Assembly: GCA_002409375.1 (NCBI GenBank)
Contig: DHNF01000170.1
Span: forward strand, 5,118-10,433
DNA length: 5,316 nt
Reading direction: 5' to 3'
Source of the DNA: Ruminococcaceae bacterium UBA5423
GTDB lineage: Bacteria > Bacillota > Clostridia > Oscillospirales > Acutalibacteraceae
Below, in pieces: positions 1 through 5,316 of this stretch. Under the pieces are notes generated by a model. That model was not told the origin of the DNA. It saw only the letters and a program-made list of their open reading frames with translations, and searched no databases. Positions within the stretch are counted from its first letter, which is position 1, and each line of letters begins with the position of its first letter. The translations under genes and the position numbers were made by a program.

Positions 1-635
1 ATGGTTTGGGTGCTTGTCGAAAGTGCAATTGTCGCAATCGTCATGGCAAGCATTACCACAATGCTGATTATATTTGCATGACGGAATTTTGACGAAACTG
101 CGGTAACAAGCGATCCGATAGCTGTTCCGATAATCATTGGTATTAGAGGAATAAGCAATATCAGTAAAGGCAAAAACCAAAAGAAAGTAATTGGAGGTGT
201 GGCAAAGAATAGATATACAATTGCCGATGGGATGTTAATTAAAAGACAAAATCCCAGATTCATCAAATATAACACAGTCAGTCTCGATGCCACGATAATA
301 CTCGTTTTTACAGGCAACGCCATTGTCATGTCAAAATCCTTAAATCCGAATATAAGCCCATTTGTTTTGTATACTGTGGTGACAAATGTAACAACCGATG
401 AGGCCGCCATCATCAATGCCGGCAAAAGCTCGGGCACACCAGCTTTGCTAAACATATCGGCAAACATAAAATCATAAAGAATTAATGAAAAAAGAAGAGA
501 TGCACCGACAAACACCATCAATATTGTAAAGCCGATAAGTTTTCTCTTTTCCTTTTTGTCACGGGACTTAATCATTTTGTTAATCCCAAACGCGCTCATA
601 AGCTGTACGCGTACCAAAGCCCATAGTTTATTCAT
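1..635 (-). CDS. ABC-2 type transporter permease, partial (C-terminus missing)
   Basis: Membrane subunit of an ABC transporter; it should form the membrane channel paired with the ATPase encoded just upstream. The gene runs leftward off the window, leaving 211 codons of the N-terminal part. A short cytosolic basic N-terminus (residues 1-33, with KSRDKKEKRK at 23-32) precedes several hydrophobic stretches, at about 34-54, 70-90, 112-144, 149-180 and 188-208, as expected for a polytopic permease. The start ATG (635-633) lies inside the last codons of the ATPase gene, in the string ATGAATAA, so the two genes overlap by 8 bp and are probably translationally coupled. A GGAG (649-646) lies 10 nt upstream of the ATG. 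The coupling and membrane topology are seen directly; the permease role is inferred from them. The family resembles large putative ABC exporter permeases of Clostridia, but the substrate cannot be told. The ATPase's EcsA-like character hints at an EcsB-like role, without proof. Confidence 0.8.
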   Translation of the reverse strand, partial: MNKLWALVRVQLMSAFGINKMIKSRDKKEKRKLIGFTILMVFVGASLLFSLILYDFMFADMFSKAGVPELLPALMMAASSVVTFVTTVYKTNGLIFGFKDFDMTMALPVKTSIIVASRLTVLYLMNLGFCLLINIPSAIVYLFFATPPITFFWFLPLLILLIPLIPMIIGTAIGSLVTAVSSKFRHANIISIVVMLAMTIATIALSTSTQT

Positions 636-1341
636 TTTCAATCAGCTCCATGAACACGTCTTCAAGGCTTTTGTCGCCCTTTACAATATCGACATCACCA
701 TGTGCCACCAGTTTGCCGCTTTTAATAATCGCTATCTTATTGCACAGTTTTTCCGCAACATCCAAAACATGGGTAGAAAAAAATATCGAGCTTCCTTGCT
801 TGCACATTTCATGCATTATTCCTTTTAATGTGTGTGCAGCTTTGGGGTCAAGCCCGACAAAAGGTTCGTCAAGTATCATAAGTTTTGGGCTGTGAATAAG
901 TGCTGATATAACAGCAAGCTTTTGTCTCATTCCGTGGGAATATGAGGATATCAAGTCGCCAAGGCTTGGAGTCAGCCCAAGTGCGTCGGCAAAAGTTTTA
1001 ATGCTTTCTTCCCGCTGCAGCTTGTTGATTTCGTATATATCACCAATAAAATTCAGATATTGAATGCCGGTGAGATACGAATACAGATCAGGGCTGTCCG
1101 GAATATAGGCCAAGATTTTTTTGCAGCCTATGGGATCCTTTTTAATCGACATCCCGTTTATAAAGATGTCGCCCTTATCAAAATCCATCACTCCTGCAAT
1201 GGCGCGTATCGTCGTGGTTTTGCCCGCGCCATTATGACCGACAAACCCGACAATGTCACCGCTGTCAATAGTCAGGCTGAGATTGTCAACCGCATTAATG
1301 CCGCCTTTATAGGTTTTTGAAAAATTTTTAATCTTAAGCAT
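628..1341 (-). CDS. ABC transporter ATP-binding protein, EcsA-like
   Basis: Cytosolic nucleotide-binding subunit that would hydrolyse ATP to drive the adjoining permease. All core motifs are present in 237 residues, a normal length for a stand-alone ABC ATPase: Walker A GHNGAGKTT (35-43), signature YSHGMRQK (134-141), Walker B LMILDEP (154-160), D-loop GLDP (163-166) and switch histidine H191 in STH. The usual Q-loop glutamine is replaced by D82 in YIPDSPDLY; EcsA-type ATPases have an acidic residue (YIPETP) at the same place, which supports assignment to that subgroup. A GGGAG ribosome site lies about 10 nt before the ATG. The gene begins 27 bp after the pyrE stop and overlaps the permease start, so it is most likely part of a pyrE-led transcript. 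In Bacillus, Ecs affects protein secretion and competence, but that function should not be carried over from the motif alone. An antimicrobial-efflux or general lipid/peptide exporter role is equally possible. Confidence 0.92.
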   Translation of the reverse strand: MLKIKNFSKTYKGGINAVDNLSLTIDSGDIVGFVGHNGAGKTTTIRAIAGVMDFDKGDIFINGMSIKKDPIGCKKILAYIPDSPDLYSYLTGIQYLNFIGDIYEINKLQREESIKTFADALGLTPSLGDLISSYSHGMRQKLAVISALIHSPKLMILDEPFVGLDPKAAHTLKGIMHEMCKQGSSIFFSTHVLDVAEKLCNKIAIIKSGKLVAHGDVDIVKGDKSLEDVFMELIENE

Positions 1342-1368
1342 TTACTTGACTCTCCCTGATTATCAAAT

Positions 1369-2049
1369 TTACTCCTGAGTTATACCGTATTGATTAAGAT
1401 AATTCTCCATTTTTTCCTTGACACAATCATCAACAACGATTTTGCCGTCAATCGGCCGGTTGTGAAGTGTTTCGATTATTTCTCGCACATTGACAATCGG
1501 ATAAGTGTCGATGCCATATTCTGCTTTGATTTCCTGAATTGCGGATAATTCGCTTTTTCCGCGTTCCATGCGGTCGACCGAAACGACTAAACCTGCAATT
1601 TCCACATTGGCAGCTGCTTTGAGTACGGGCAGACATTCGCGTATTGCTGTGCCGGCCGTAATAACGTCTTCTACAATAATAACCTTGTCACCTGATTTAA
1701 GGCGATATCCAACCAAGGAACCGCCCTCTCCGTGGTCTTTTACTTCTTTGCGGTTAAAACAATAGTTTATATTGTTCCCGTATTGTTCCGCCAGTGAAAT
1801 CGCACAGGCAACCGCAAGCGGTATGCCTTTGTATGCAGGACCAAACAGTGCATCAATGTGCTGCCCAAAATGCTGTTTTATGCATGCGGCATAATATTTA
1901 CCTAACTTGGCCGCTTGTGCACCTGTCCGGTAATTGCCCGTGTTGATAAAATATGGGGTTTTGCGTCCGCTTTTAGTAATAAAATCGCCAAAAGTCAGTA
2001 CACCGCTTTTTACCATGAATTCAATATATTCCTGTTTGTATGACATCAT
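1369..2049 (-). CDS. pyrE: orotate phosphoribosyltransferase (PyrE)
   Basis: Catalyses orotate + PRPP to orotidine 5'-monophosphate + pyrophosphate, the fifth step of de novo UMP synthesis, in the cytosol and as a dimer. Residue numbers count from the first ATG (226 aa). The orotate-side segment SGRKTPYFINTG is at 27-38, FGPAYKGIPLA at 69-79, the flexible catalytic loop NRKEVKDHGEGG at 99-110 (K101, K104, H106), and the PRPP-binding motif VIIVEDVITAGTA at 123-135 with acidic pair E127-D128. The length suits the roughly 210-225 residue bacterial enzyme. Two tandem ATGs begin the frame; the GGAG at 2058-2055 is 5 nt from the first and 8 nt from the second (2046), so translation may really start at 2046 with MSYKQEY. 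It is the first gene of the leftward unit, and no other pyrimidine gene is visible here. A promoter with a perfect -10 box lies about 60 bp upstream. Confidence 0.97.
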   Translation of the reverse strand: MMSYKQEYIEFMVKSGVLTFGDFITKSGRKTPYFINTGNYRTGAQAAKLGKYYAACIKQHFGQHIDALFGPAYKGIPLAVACAISLAEQYGNNINYCFNRKEVKDHGEGGSLVGYRLKSGDKVIIVEDVITAGTAIRECLPVLKAAANVEIAGLVVSVDRMERGKSELSAIQEIKAEYGIDTYPIVNVREIIETLHNRPIDGKIVVDDCVKEKMENYLNQYGITQE

Positions 2050-2062
2050 ATCAACTCCGACG

Positions 2063-2090
2063 CCGCCATTTATATATTAGTATCAGGCGG
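2063..2090 (-). repeat. Inverted repeat in the pyrE leader
   Basis: CCGCC at 2063-2067 and GGCGG at 2086-2090 form a five-base-pair, all-GC inverted repeat separated by 18 AT-rich bases. In the predicted pyrE leader RNA the hairpin would end four bases before the GGAG ribosome site. It is short and could be chance. No U-tract follows, so it is not an intrinsic terminator. Confidence 0.3.
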
Positions 2091-2113
2091 TTAGTTTATC
2101 GTTACTATGAGTA

Positions 2114-2142
2114 ATTATATGTTATGTTTTCCATTTCCGCAA
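2114..2142 (-). promoter_or_regulatory. Probable sigma-A promoter for pyrE and the ABC genes
   Basis: Reading the minus strand, TTGCGG (2142-2137) is followed after exactly 17 bp by a perfect TATAAT (2119-2114). Transcription would begin near 2107, leaving a 5' leader of about 58 nt before pyrE. The -35 box matches the consensus only in TTG, but the -10 box and spacing are ideal. No PyrR-type attenuator or leader terminator is visible in the short leader. Confidence 0.55.
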
Positions 2143-2160
2143 GCATAATGTGGCACCGGG

Positions 2161-2189
2161 TGGAATATCAACAGGATTAGTGGTAGAAT
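2161..2189 (+). promoter_or_regulatory. Weak candidate promoter for the UPF0340 gene
   Basis: TGGAAT (2161-2166) and TAGAAT (2184-2189) are spaced by 17 bp, upstream of the strong ribosome site at 2205. The -10 box matches the consensus in five of six bases, the -35 in only three. The rightward genes need a promoter in this divergent gap, and this is the best-placed one; CATAAT at 2144-2149 is an alternative -10 with a poorer -35. Confidence 0.3.
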
Positions 2190-2218
2190 AAAAACATATG
2201 ACATAAGGAGGTGTTTTA

Positions 2219-2782
2219 ATGACCGAAGTAATGCTAAAAGAGATTGAACAGCAGACAAGAGCTGCTCTAACTGAACTTCTTCAATCGGCTCGTCTTTCTC
2301 CCGGTGATATTTTAGTGGTCGGATGCTCCTCAAGCGAGGTTGCCGGCAAGAAAATCGGCACCGCTTCAAGCCGGGAAGTTGCGCAGGCGATACTGTGTGG
2401 TATTGGTCCGGAGCTTAAAAAGAGGGAAATTTATCTTGCGGCGCAATGCTGTGAGCACCTTAATCGAGTGCTGATAATTGAACAAAGTACCATAAAAGAA
2501 TATGGGCTTGAGCAGGTCAATGTGGTACCCGCACCCGGTGCCGGAGGCTCATTTGCGTCTGCTGCATATGAGGAGTTTGAGCGACCTGTGGCGGTTGAAT
2601 CGGTTGCCGCTCATGCGGGTATGGATATTGGCAGCACGCTTATAGGGATGCATCTTCGCCCGGTGGCTGTGCCGGTTAGGGTTGCGGTTGATAAAATTGG
2701 CATGGCAAAGCTTGTATGTGCACGAACTCGTCCCAAATTTGTAGGAGGGACCCGTGCCGTGTATAATGATAGTATATTATAA
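2219..2782 (+). CDS. UPF0340 / DUF436 (TIGR01440, YwlG-like) protein of unknown function
   Basis: Conserved Firmicutes protein of 187 residues, full length for the family, which includes Bacillus subtilis YwlG; its biochemical role is not established to my knowledge. The start is secure: AAGGAGG (2205-2211) sits 7 nt before the ATG. Family-typical blocks are all present: GCSSSEVAGKKIG (35-47), QCCEHLNR (76-83), PAPGAGGSFASAAY (104-117), DIGSTLIGMHLRPVAVPVR (137-155) and RPKFVGGTRAVY (171-182). Paired cysteines C77-C78 next to E79-H80, together with C36, would suit a catalytic or metal site, and the glycine-rich loops could hold a phosphate or nucleotide; both are inferences. There is no signal peptide or membrane segment, so the protein is cytosolic. 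The HPr-like gene follows after 23 bp, suggesting a shared transcript. Confidence 0.9.
   Translation: MTEVMLKEIEQQTRAALTELLQSARLSPGDILVVGCSSSEVAGKKIGTASSREVAQAILCGIGPELKKREIYLAAQCCEHLNRVLIIEQSTIKEYGLEQVNVVPAPGAGGSFASAAYEEFERPVAVESVAAHAGMDIGSTLIGMHLRPVAVPVRVAVDKIGMAKLVCARTRPKFVGGTRAVYNDSIL
2739..2767 (+). promoter_or_regulatory. Candidate internal promoter for the HPr-like gene
   Basis: TTGTAG (2739-2744), a 17-bp spacer and a perfect TATAAT (2762-2767) lie inside the 3' end of the UPF0340 gene. Transcription would start near 2774, about 32 nt before the HPr-like ATG, allowing it to be made independently of the upstream gene. The -10 box also encodes conserved protein residues (VYND), so it may be coincidental. 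Confidence 0.3.
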
Positions 2783-2791
2783 TGTTATAAA

Positions 2792-2797
2792 AAAGGA
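2792..2797 (+). promoter_or_regulatory. Ribosome binding site that fixes the HPr-like start
   Basis: AAAGGA (2792-2797) lies 8 nt before the ATG at 2806. It overlaps the upstream in-frame ATG at 2797, which therefore has no usable ribosome site of its own. This is why the gene is started at 2806. Confidence 0.65.
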
Positions 2798-2805
2798 TGA
2801 AACAA

Positions 2806-3039
2806 ATGGTAAAGCTTACTGTAAAAATCGACACCGTTGTGGATGCAAAAAAATTTGTAACCATTTGCAACTTGGCCGAGTTTGACATTGATTTGATATC
2901 CGGGCGTTATATAGTTGACGCCAAGTCAATTATGGGTTTATTTAGTCTGGACTTATCAAAACCAATCCAGCTTAGGGCAGACTGTGATGCTGACAATGAC
3001 TTTTTACGCAGGTTTGACCCTTTTGTTATTGATGATTGA
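2806..3039 (+). CDS. HPr-like protein lacking the phosphorylatable histidine
   Basis: Small cytosolic protein (77 residues) of the HPr fold. HPr is the phosphocarrier of the sugar phosphotransferase system: His15 relays phosphate, and in Firmicutes Ser46 is phosphorylated by HPr kinase for carbon-catabolite control. Counting from the chosen start, the second signature is well kept: SGRYIVDAKSIMGLFSLDLSKP (32-53) matches the HPr segment around Ser46, with S41 in the place of that serine. The first signature is lost: HPr's HARPAT region corresponds to roughly TVVDAKKF (10-17), with no histidine there or anywhere else in the protein. It therefore cannot carry phosphate in the normal way. Similar His-less HPr proteins occur widely in Clostridia, so this is a real paralogue group, not a mutation in this strain. 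The acidic tail (DCDADND, 59-65; DD at the end) is also unlike HPr. It lies 23 bp after the UPF0340 gene, probably co-transcribed. A regulatory or Crh-like role is inference. Confidence 0.85.
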   Translation: MVKLTVKIDTVVDAKKFVTICNLAEFDIDLISGRYIVDAKSIMGLFSLDLSKPIQLRADCDADNDFLRRFDPFVIDD

Positions 3040-3138
3040 CAAAGCACGGTCAAATGTCTGTGTAAGGTACCGGAACAACATTAAAACATACAAACTTTTA
3101 TTAAATTATGACTAAATTTGTCCCCTCGTGCATATATT

Positions 3139-3164
3139 CAGTACCAGAAGGCATGGAGGTACTG
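3139..3164 (+). promoter_or_regulatory. Hairpin overlapping the dacF-like ribosome site
   Basis: CAGTACC (3139-3145) and GGTACTG (3158-3164) are a perfect 7-bp inverted repeat around a 12-nt loop, extendable by two T-G wobbles (3137-3138 with 3165-3166). The right arm takes in the last two G's and following T of the GGAGGT ribosome site (3155-3160), so folding would partly hide it. There is no U-tract, so this is not a terminator. A role in translational control is inferred only. Confidence 0.4.
3155..3159 (+). promoter_or_regulatory. Ribosome binding site that fixes the dacF-like start
   Basis: GGAGG (3155-3159), 8 nt before the ATG at 3168. The reading frame is open back to an ATG at 3108, but that one has no ribosome site and would place 20 non-signal residues before an otherwise textbook signal peptide. 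This motif settles the start at 3168. Confidence 0.8.
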
Positions 3165-3167
3165 GCA

Positions 3168-4418
3168 ATGAAGATATTAAAGAATATGCTGGCGGTACTG
3201 TTATGTGCCGCATTAATAACGGTGGCTGGGGTTCCTGTTGTATCAGCTCAGCAGGGTACTATTATAATTGATACTGAATCGGGTGAAACTGTAGAAGATT
3301 TAACAAGCACCGATGTGCCCGCTTGGGCGTCATCGGACATGGAAGTGCCCGCAAATGCCAATGCAATTGAAGTTGGGGGCAAGTCCGCAATTTTGATGGA
3401 ACTGTCCAGCGGGCAGGTGCTATTCGAAAAAAATCCGCATGAAAGGCTGCCTATTGCATCGGTCACAAAGGTTATGACTTTGCTTTTGATTATGGATGCA
3501 TTGGACAGCGAAATTATCAAGCTCGAAGATACTGTTACATGCTCAGAGCATGCTGCGTCGATGGGTGGTTCGCAAATTTGGCTTGAGCCCGGAGAAATTA
3601 TGACGGTGCACGATTTGATGAAAGCGATAGCAGTTGTTTCGGCTAACGACGCCTGTGCTATGATTGCAGAATATATCAGCGGTTCCGAGGAGGGGTTTGT
3701 CCAGAGCATGAACGAGCGTGCTGCAGCGCTGGGCATGAACAATACTCTTTTCACCGATTGCTGTGGTCTTGATGACGAGGCGTATTCAACTGCGAATGAT
3801 GTTGCGTTGATGTCTCGTGAGCTGATAAAGTATAAAAAGATTATCGAGTACACGACGATTTGGATGGATACTTTGCGAAACGGCAAATCGCAGCTTGTCA
3901 ATACAAATAGATTGATACGTTTTTATCCCGGCGCTACGGGATTAAAAACAGGAACAACAAGCAAAGCGGGGCACAATTTGGCCGCTACCGCCGAGCGTGA
4001 CGGTATGGGGCTTGCCGCTATTATACTTGGTTGTAAAACCTCGGATGAAAGGTTTAGCGGTACAAGGAAAATGCTGGACTATGGTTTTGCAAATTATACT
4101 ATATACACTCCAAAAGTTGATAAAGACGCTTTGACTCCCGTAAAGGTTTTGCGGGGCGTTAAAGAAATGGTAATGCCCAAAATGGATGAGCTTTTGCCTT
4201 TGTTGATAAAAAAAGGACAGGATAAAAAAATAACACAGACATTAACTCTTGCCGAGGATTTGGAAGCGCCCGTATATGACAGGCAGGTAATAGGAGAACT
4301 TGTGTTGATGATTGAGGGCAGTGTTGCAGCAAGGTATAAGGTTTATGCATCGCAAGCCGTTGAGCGATTGGGGATTTTCAAAGCGTTTATAAGGATATTT
4401 AAGGCTCTGGTTAGTTGA
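3168..4418 (+). CDS. dacF: Secreted serine-type D-Ala-D-Ala carboxypeptidase, DacF-like (peptidase S11)
   Basis: Low-molecular-weight penicillin-binding protein that removes the terminal D-alanine from peptidoglycan stem pentapeptides outside the membrane, limiting cross-linking. From the chosen start it has 416 residues. A signal peptide spans 1-27 (basic MKILKN, hydrophobic core, VVSA with cleavage expected after A27). A Ser/Thr- and acid-rich linker (about 31-68) leads to the transpeptidase-like domain with all three active-site motifs: SVTK (98-101, nucleophile S98, base K101), SAN (158-160) and KTGT (260-263). A PBP5-type C-terminal beta domain covers roughly 315-395, and the protein ends in a likely amphipathic anchor (GIFKAFIRIFKALVS, 402-416) that would hold it on the outer membrane face. 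The gene follows the HPr-like gene after 128 bp without a terminator between, so read-through is possible; an intrinsic terminator closes the unit. The symbol is by resemblance: DacB- or DacA-type naming is possible, and a link to sporulation is not shown here. Confidence 0.93.
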   Translation: MKILKNMLAVLLCAALITVAGVPVVSAQQGTIIIDTESGETVEDLTSTDVPAWASSDMEVPANANAIEVGGKSAILMELSSGQVLFEKNPHERLPIASVTKVMTLLLIMDALDSEIIKLEDTVTCSEHAASMGGSQIWLEPGEIMTVHDLMKAIAVVSANDACAMIAEYISGSEEGFVQSMNERAAALGMNNTLFTDCCGLDDEAYSTANDVALMSRELIKYKKIIEYTTIWMDTLRNGKSQLVNTNRLIRFYPGATGLKTGTTSKAGHNLAATAERDGMGLAAIILGCKTSDERFSGTRKMLDYGFANYTIYTPKVDKDALTPVKVLRGVKEMVMPKMDELLPLLIKKGQDKKITQTLTLAEDLEAPVYDRQVIGELVLMIEGSVAARYKVYASQAVERLGIFKAFIRIFKALVS

Positions 4419-4439
4419 TACTGTTGCTCTAAAAAGCGG

Positions 4440-4462
4440 CCCGGATATTTTCCGGGTTTTTT
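4440..4462 (+). terminator. Intrinsic terminator after the dacF-like gene
   Basis: CCCGGA (4440-4445) pairs perfectly with TCCGGG (4451-4456) around a 5-nt TATTT loop and is followed directly by six T's (4457-4462). It lies 21 bp after the stop codon and ends the rightward UPF0340-HPr-like-dacF unit before pgi. Confidence 0.9.
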
Positions 4463-4481
4463 CTTGACAAAAACATACCGT

Positions 4482-4496
4482 AGGGCACGATGCCCT
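4482..4496. repeat. Short perfect palindrome AGGGCA-CGA-TGCCCT
   Basis: A 6-bp perfect inverted repeat with a 3-nt loop lies 20 bp beyond the dacF terminator, preceded by ACCGT and followed by TTTAA. The T-run is too short for a strong terminator. It may be a remnant of an interspersed intergenic repeat or a protein-binding site; nothing in the window repeats it. Confidence 0.45.
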
Positions 4497-4580
4497 TTAA
4501 CACATAATTTGGTATATTTTTACAGCGTTGCACCAGCAAAATTAAATAGGTTAATTTTTCTTGAATTTTGTTTTGTGTTG

Positions 4581-4609
4581 TTGCATTGAGTCGATAGATA
4601 TTGTACAAT
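4581..4609 (+). promoter_or_regulatory. Probable promoter for pgi
   Basis: TTGCAT (4581-4586) and TACAAT (4604-4609) are separated by exactly 17 bp, predicting a start near 4616 and a leader of about 56 nt. An overlapping second pair, TTGAGT (4586-4591) and TAATAT (4609-4614), also has 17-bp spacing. Apart from this promoter and the palindrome, I see no riboswitch, RNA gene or reading frame of note between 4463 and 4671. Confidence 0.55.
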
Positions 4610-4671
4610 AATATTAACAGGAAACTAAAAGTACCGGATTGGTAAACGCAATGCTTTGGGAGGAATTTTAT

Positions 4672-5316
4672 ATGCAGGTTGTTTTGGACACACACTATTT
4701 AGAGGGGTTTGTCAGACCTCATGAGTTAACTGCCATGCAGACACAGGTTGATGCAGCTCATAACCAGTTACACGATGGAACCGGACAGGGAAGTAACTTT
4801 TTGGGATGGCTGAGACTTCCGTCCGATTATGATAAAGAAGAATTTGAGCGTATTAAGGTTGCGGCTTCGCGTATTAAAGAGGATACCGATGTATTTGTAG
4901 TTATCGGAATCGGTGGTTCATATCTTGGTGCGCGGGCCGCTATTGAATTTGTGAAATCACCACTTTATAATTTAAAGAAAAAGAATACGCCCGACATTTA
5001 TTTTGCCGGAAACAATATAAGCTCCACTGCGCTGGCAGAACTGCTTGAGATTTGCGAAGGGCGACGCCTGTCAATCAATGTGATTTCAAAATCAGGCACA
5101 ACAACCGAACCGGCAATAGCTTTTCGTGTGTTTCGCGAATATCTTGAACGCACAGTAGGGGCACAAGAAGCAAAAAAACGAATTTATGTTACCACCGATA
5201 AAGAGAAAGGTACGCTTAAAGGTTTGGCAGACAGAGAGGGCTATGAAACCTTTGTAGTGCCCGATGATATTGGTGGGCGTTTTTCTGTATTGACGGCAGT
5301 TGGTCTGTTGCCCATC
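4672..5316 (+). CDS. pgi: Glucose-6-phosphate isomerase, partial (N-terminal 215 residues)
   Basis: Interconverts glucose 6-phosphate and fructose 6-phosphate in glycolysis and gluconeogenesis, in the cytosol. The right edge cuts the gene after exactly 215 codons, a little under half of the roughly 450-residue Firmicutes enzyme. The first sugar-isomerase (SIS) domain is visible: [11 protein letters not shown] (79-89) and the phosphate-binding SKSGTTTEP (139-147). The family signature 1 appears at the very end, [14 protein letters not shown] (198-211), whose GGR (201-203) contributes to the active site. Later catalytic residues, including the second signature, lie outside the window. The start is well supported by GGGAGG (4658-4663), 8 nt before the ATG. 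It sits downstream of the dacF terminator with its own promoter, so it is a separate transcription unit running in the same direction. Confidence 0.97.
   Translation, partial: MQVVLDTHYLEGFVRPHELTAMQTQVDAAHNQLHDGTGQGSNFLGWLRLPSDYDKEEFERIKVAASRIKEDTDVFVVIGIGGSYLGARAAIEFVKSPLYNLKKKNTPDIYFAGNNISSTALAELLEICEGRRLSINVISKSGTTTEPAIAFRVFREYLERTVGAQEAKKRIYVTTDKEKGTLKGLADREGYETFVVPDDIGGRFSVLTAVGLLPI

Noticed and set aside
199..477. Rightward 92-residue open frame
   Set aside because: It lies antisense to the permease gene, has no ribosome site, and the opposite frame reads as a coherent membrane protein coupled to the ATPase.
2107..2148. 13-codon rightward leader peptide in the divergent gap
   Set aside because: No ribosome site, no run of regulatory codons and no attenuator after it.
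2797..2805. Upstream ATG for the HPr-like gene
   Set aside because: It directly abuts the AAAGG that serves the ATG at 2806, leaving no spacing for its own ribosome site.
3036..3064. Perfect TTGACA overlapping the HPr-like stop codon as a dacF promoter
   Set aside because: At 17-bp spacing the -10 would be TGTGTA, a poor match; TGTAAG needs a 19-bp spacer. Too weak to list as a promoter.
3061..3075. T-box-like GGTACCGG string
   Set aside because: Only the GGTACCG core matches; the rest of the T-box sequence, specifier stem and terminator are absent, and the downstream gene is not an aminoacyl-tRNA or amino-acid gene.
3108..3167. N-terminal extension of the dacF-like protein from an ATG at 3108
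   Set aside because: There is no ribosome site before it, and it would bury the signal peptide behind 20 residues; the ATG at 3168 has GGAGG at ideal distance.
3248..3901. Leftward 217-residue open frame
   Set aside because: It is antisense to the dacF-like catalytic domain, whose SVTK, SAN and KTG motifs show which strand is coding. The antisense product has Ser/Ile-rich composition typical of a shadow.
4464..4492. Perfect TTGACA just after the dacF terminator
   Set aside because: No acceptable -10 box lies 16-18 bp downstream (CACGAT or ACGATG at best), so a small-RNA promoter is not supported.
4429..4695. Leftward 88-residue open frame in the dacF-pgi gap
   Set aside because: It crosses the dacF terminator, the pgi promoter and the start of pgi, and resembles no known protein.

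Overview
The window reads as ordinary chromosomal housekeeping DNA from a low-to-moderate GC Gram-positive bacterium, most likely a Clostridia-class Firmicute (perhaps near Oscillospiraceae/Ruminococcaceae). This rests on strong AGGAGG-type ribosome sites, an EcsA-like ABC ATPase, a UPF0340/DUF436 protein, a His-less HPr-like protein with an intact SIMG motif, a DacF-type carboxypeptidase and a Firmicutes-style Pgi. There are no RNA genes, insertion sequences, CRISPR arrays or phage genes. The assignment is by protein resemblance from memory, not by search.

Layout. The left 2.05 kb is transcribed leftward: pyrE (orotate phosphoribosyltransferase) comes first, then an EcsA-like ABC ATPase 27 bp downstream, then a membrane permease that overlaps the ATPase by 8 bp and runs off the left edge. 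A divergent gap (2050-2218) holds a credible leftward promoter for pyrE and a weaker rightward candidate. Rightward come a UPF0340/DUF436 protein of unknown function, a small HPr-like protein 23 bp later, and, after a 128-bp gap, a secreted D-Ala-D-Ala carboxypeptidase (dacF-like). That gene ends at a clear intrinsic terminator (4440-4462). A 253-bp intergenic region with its own promoter then leads to pgi, which is cut by the right edge after 215 codons.

Functionally this is a set of separate core jobs: pyrimidine synthesis, an ABC exporter of unknown substrate, peptidoglycan trimming, glycolysis, and two conserved proteins without a firm role. Ribosome-site placement moves the start of two genes inward: the HPr-like gene to 2806 and dacF to 3168. 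It also favours the second of two tandem ATGs for pyrE. I found no convincing new multi-gene system. The points most worth a second look are the HPr-like protein without its phospho-histidine, the uncharacterised UPF0340 protein beside it, and a small hairpin that overlaps the dacF ribosome site.
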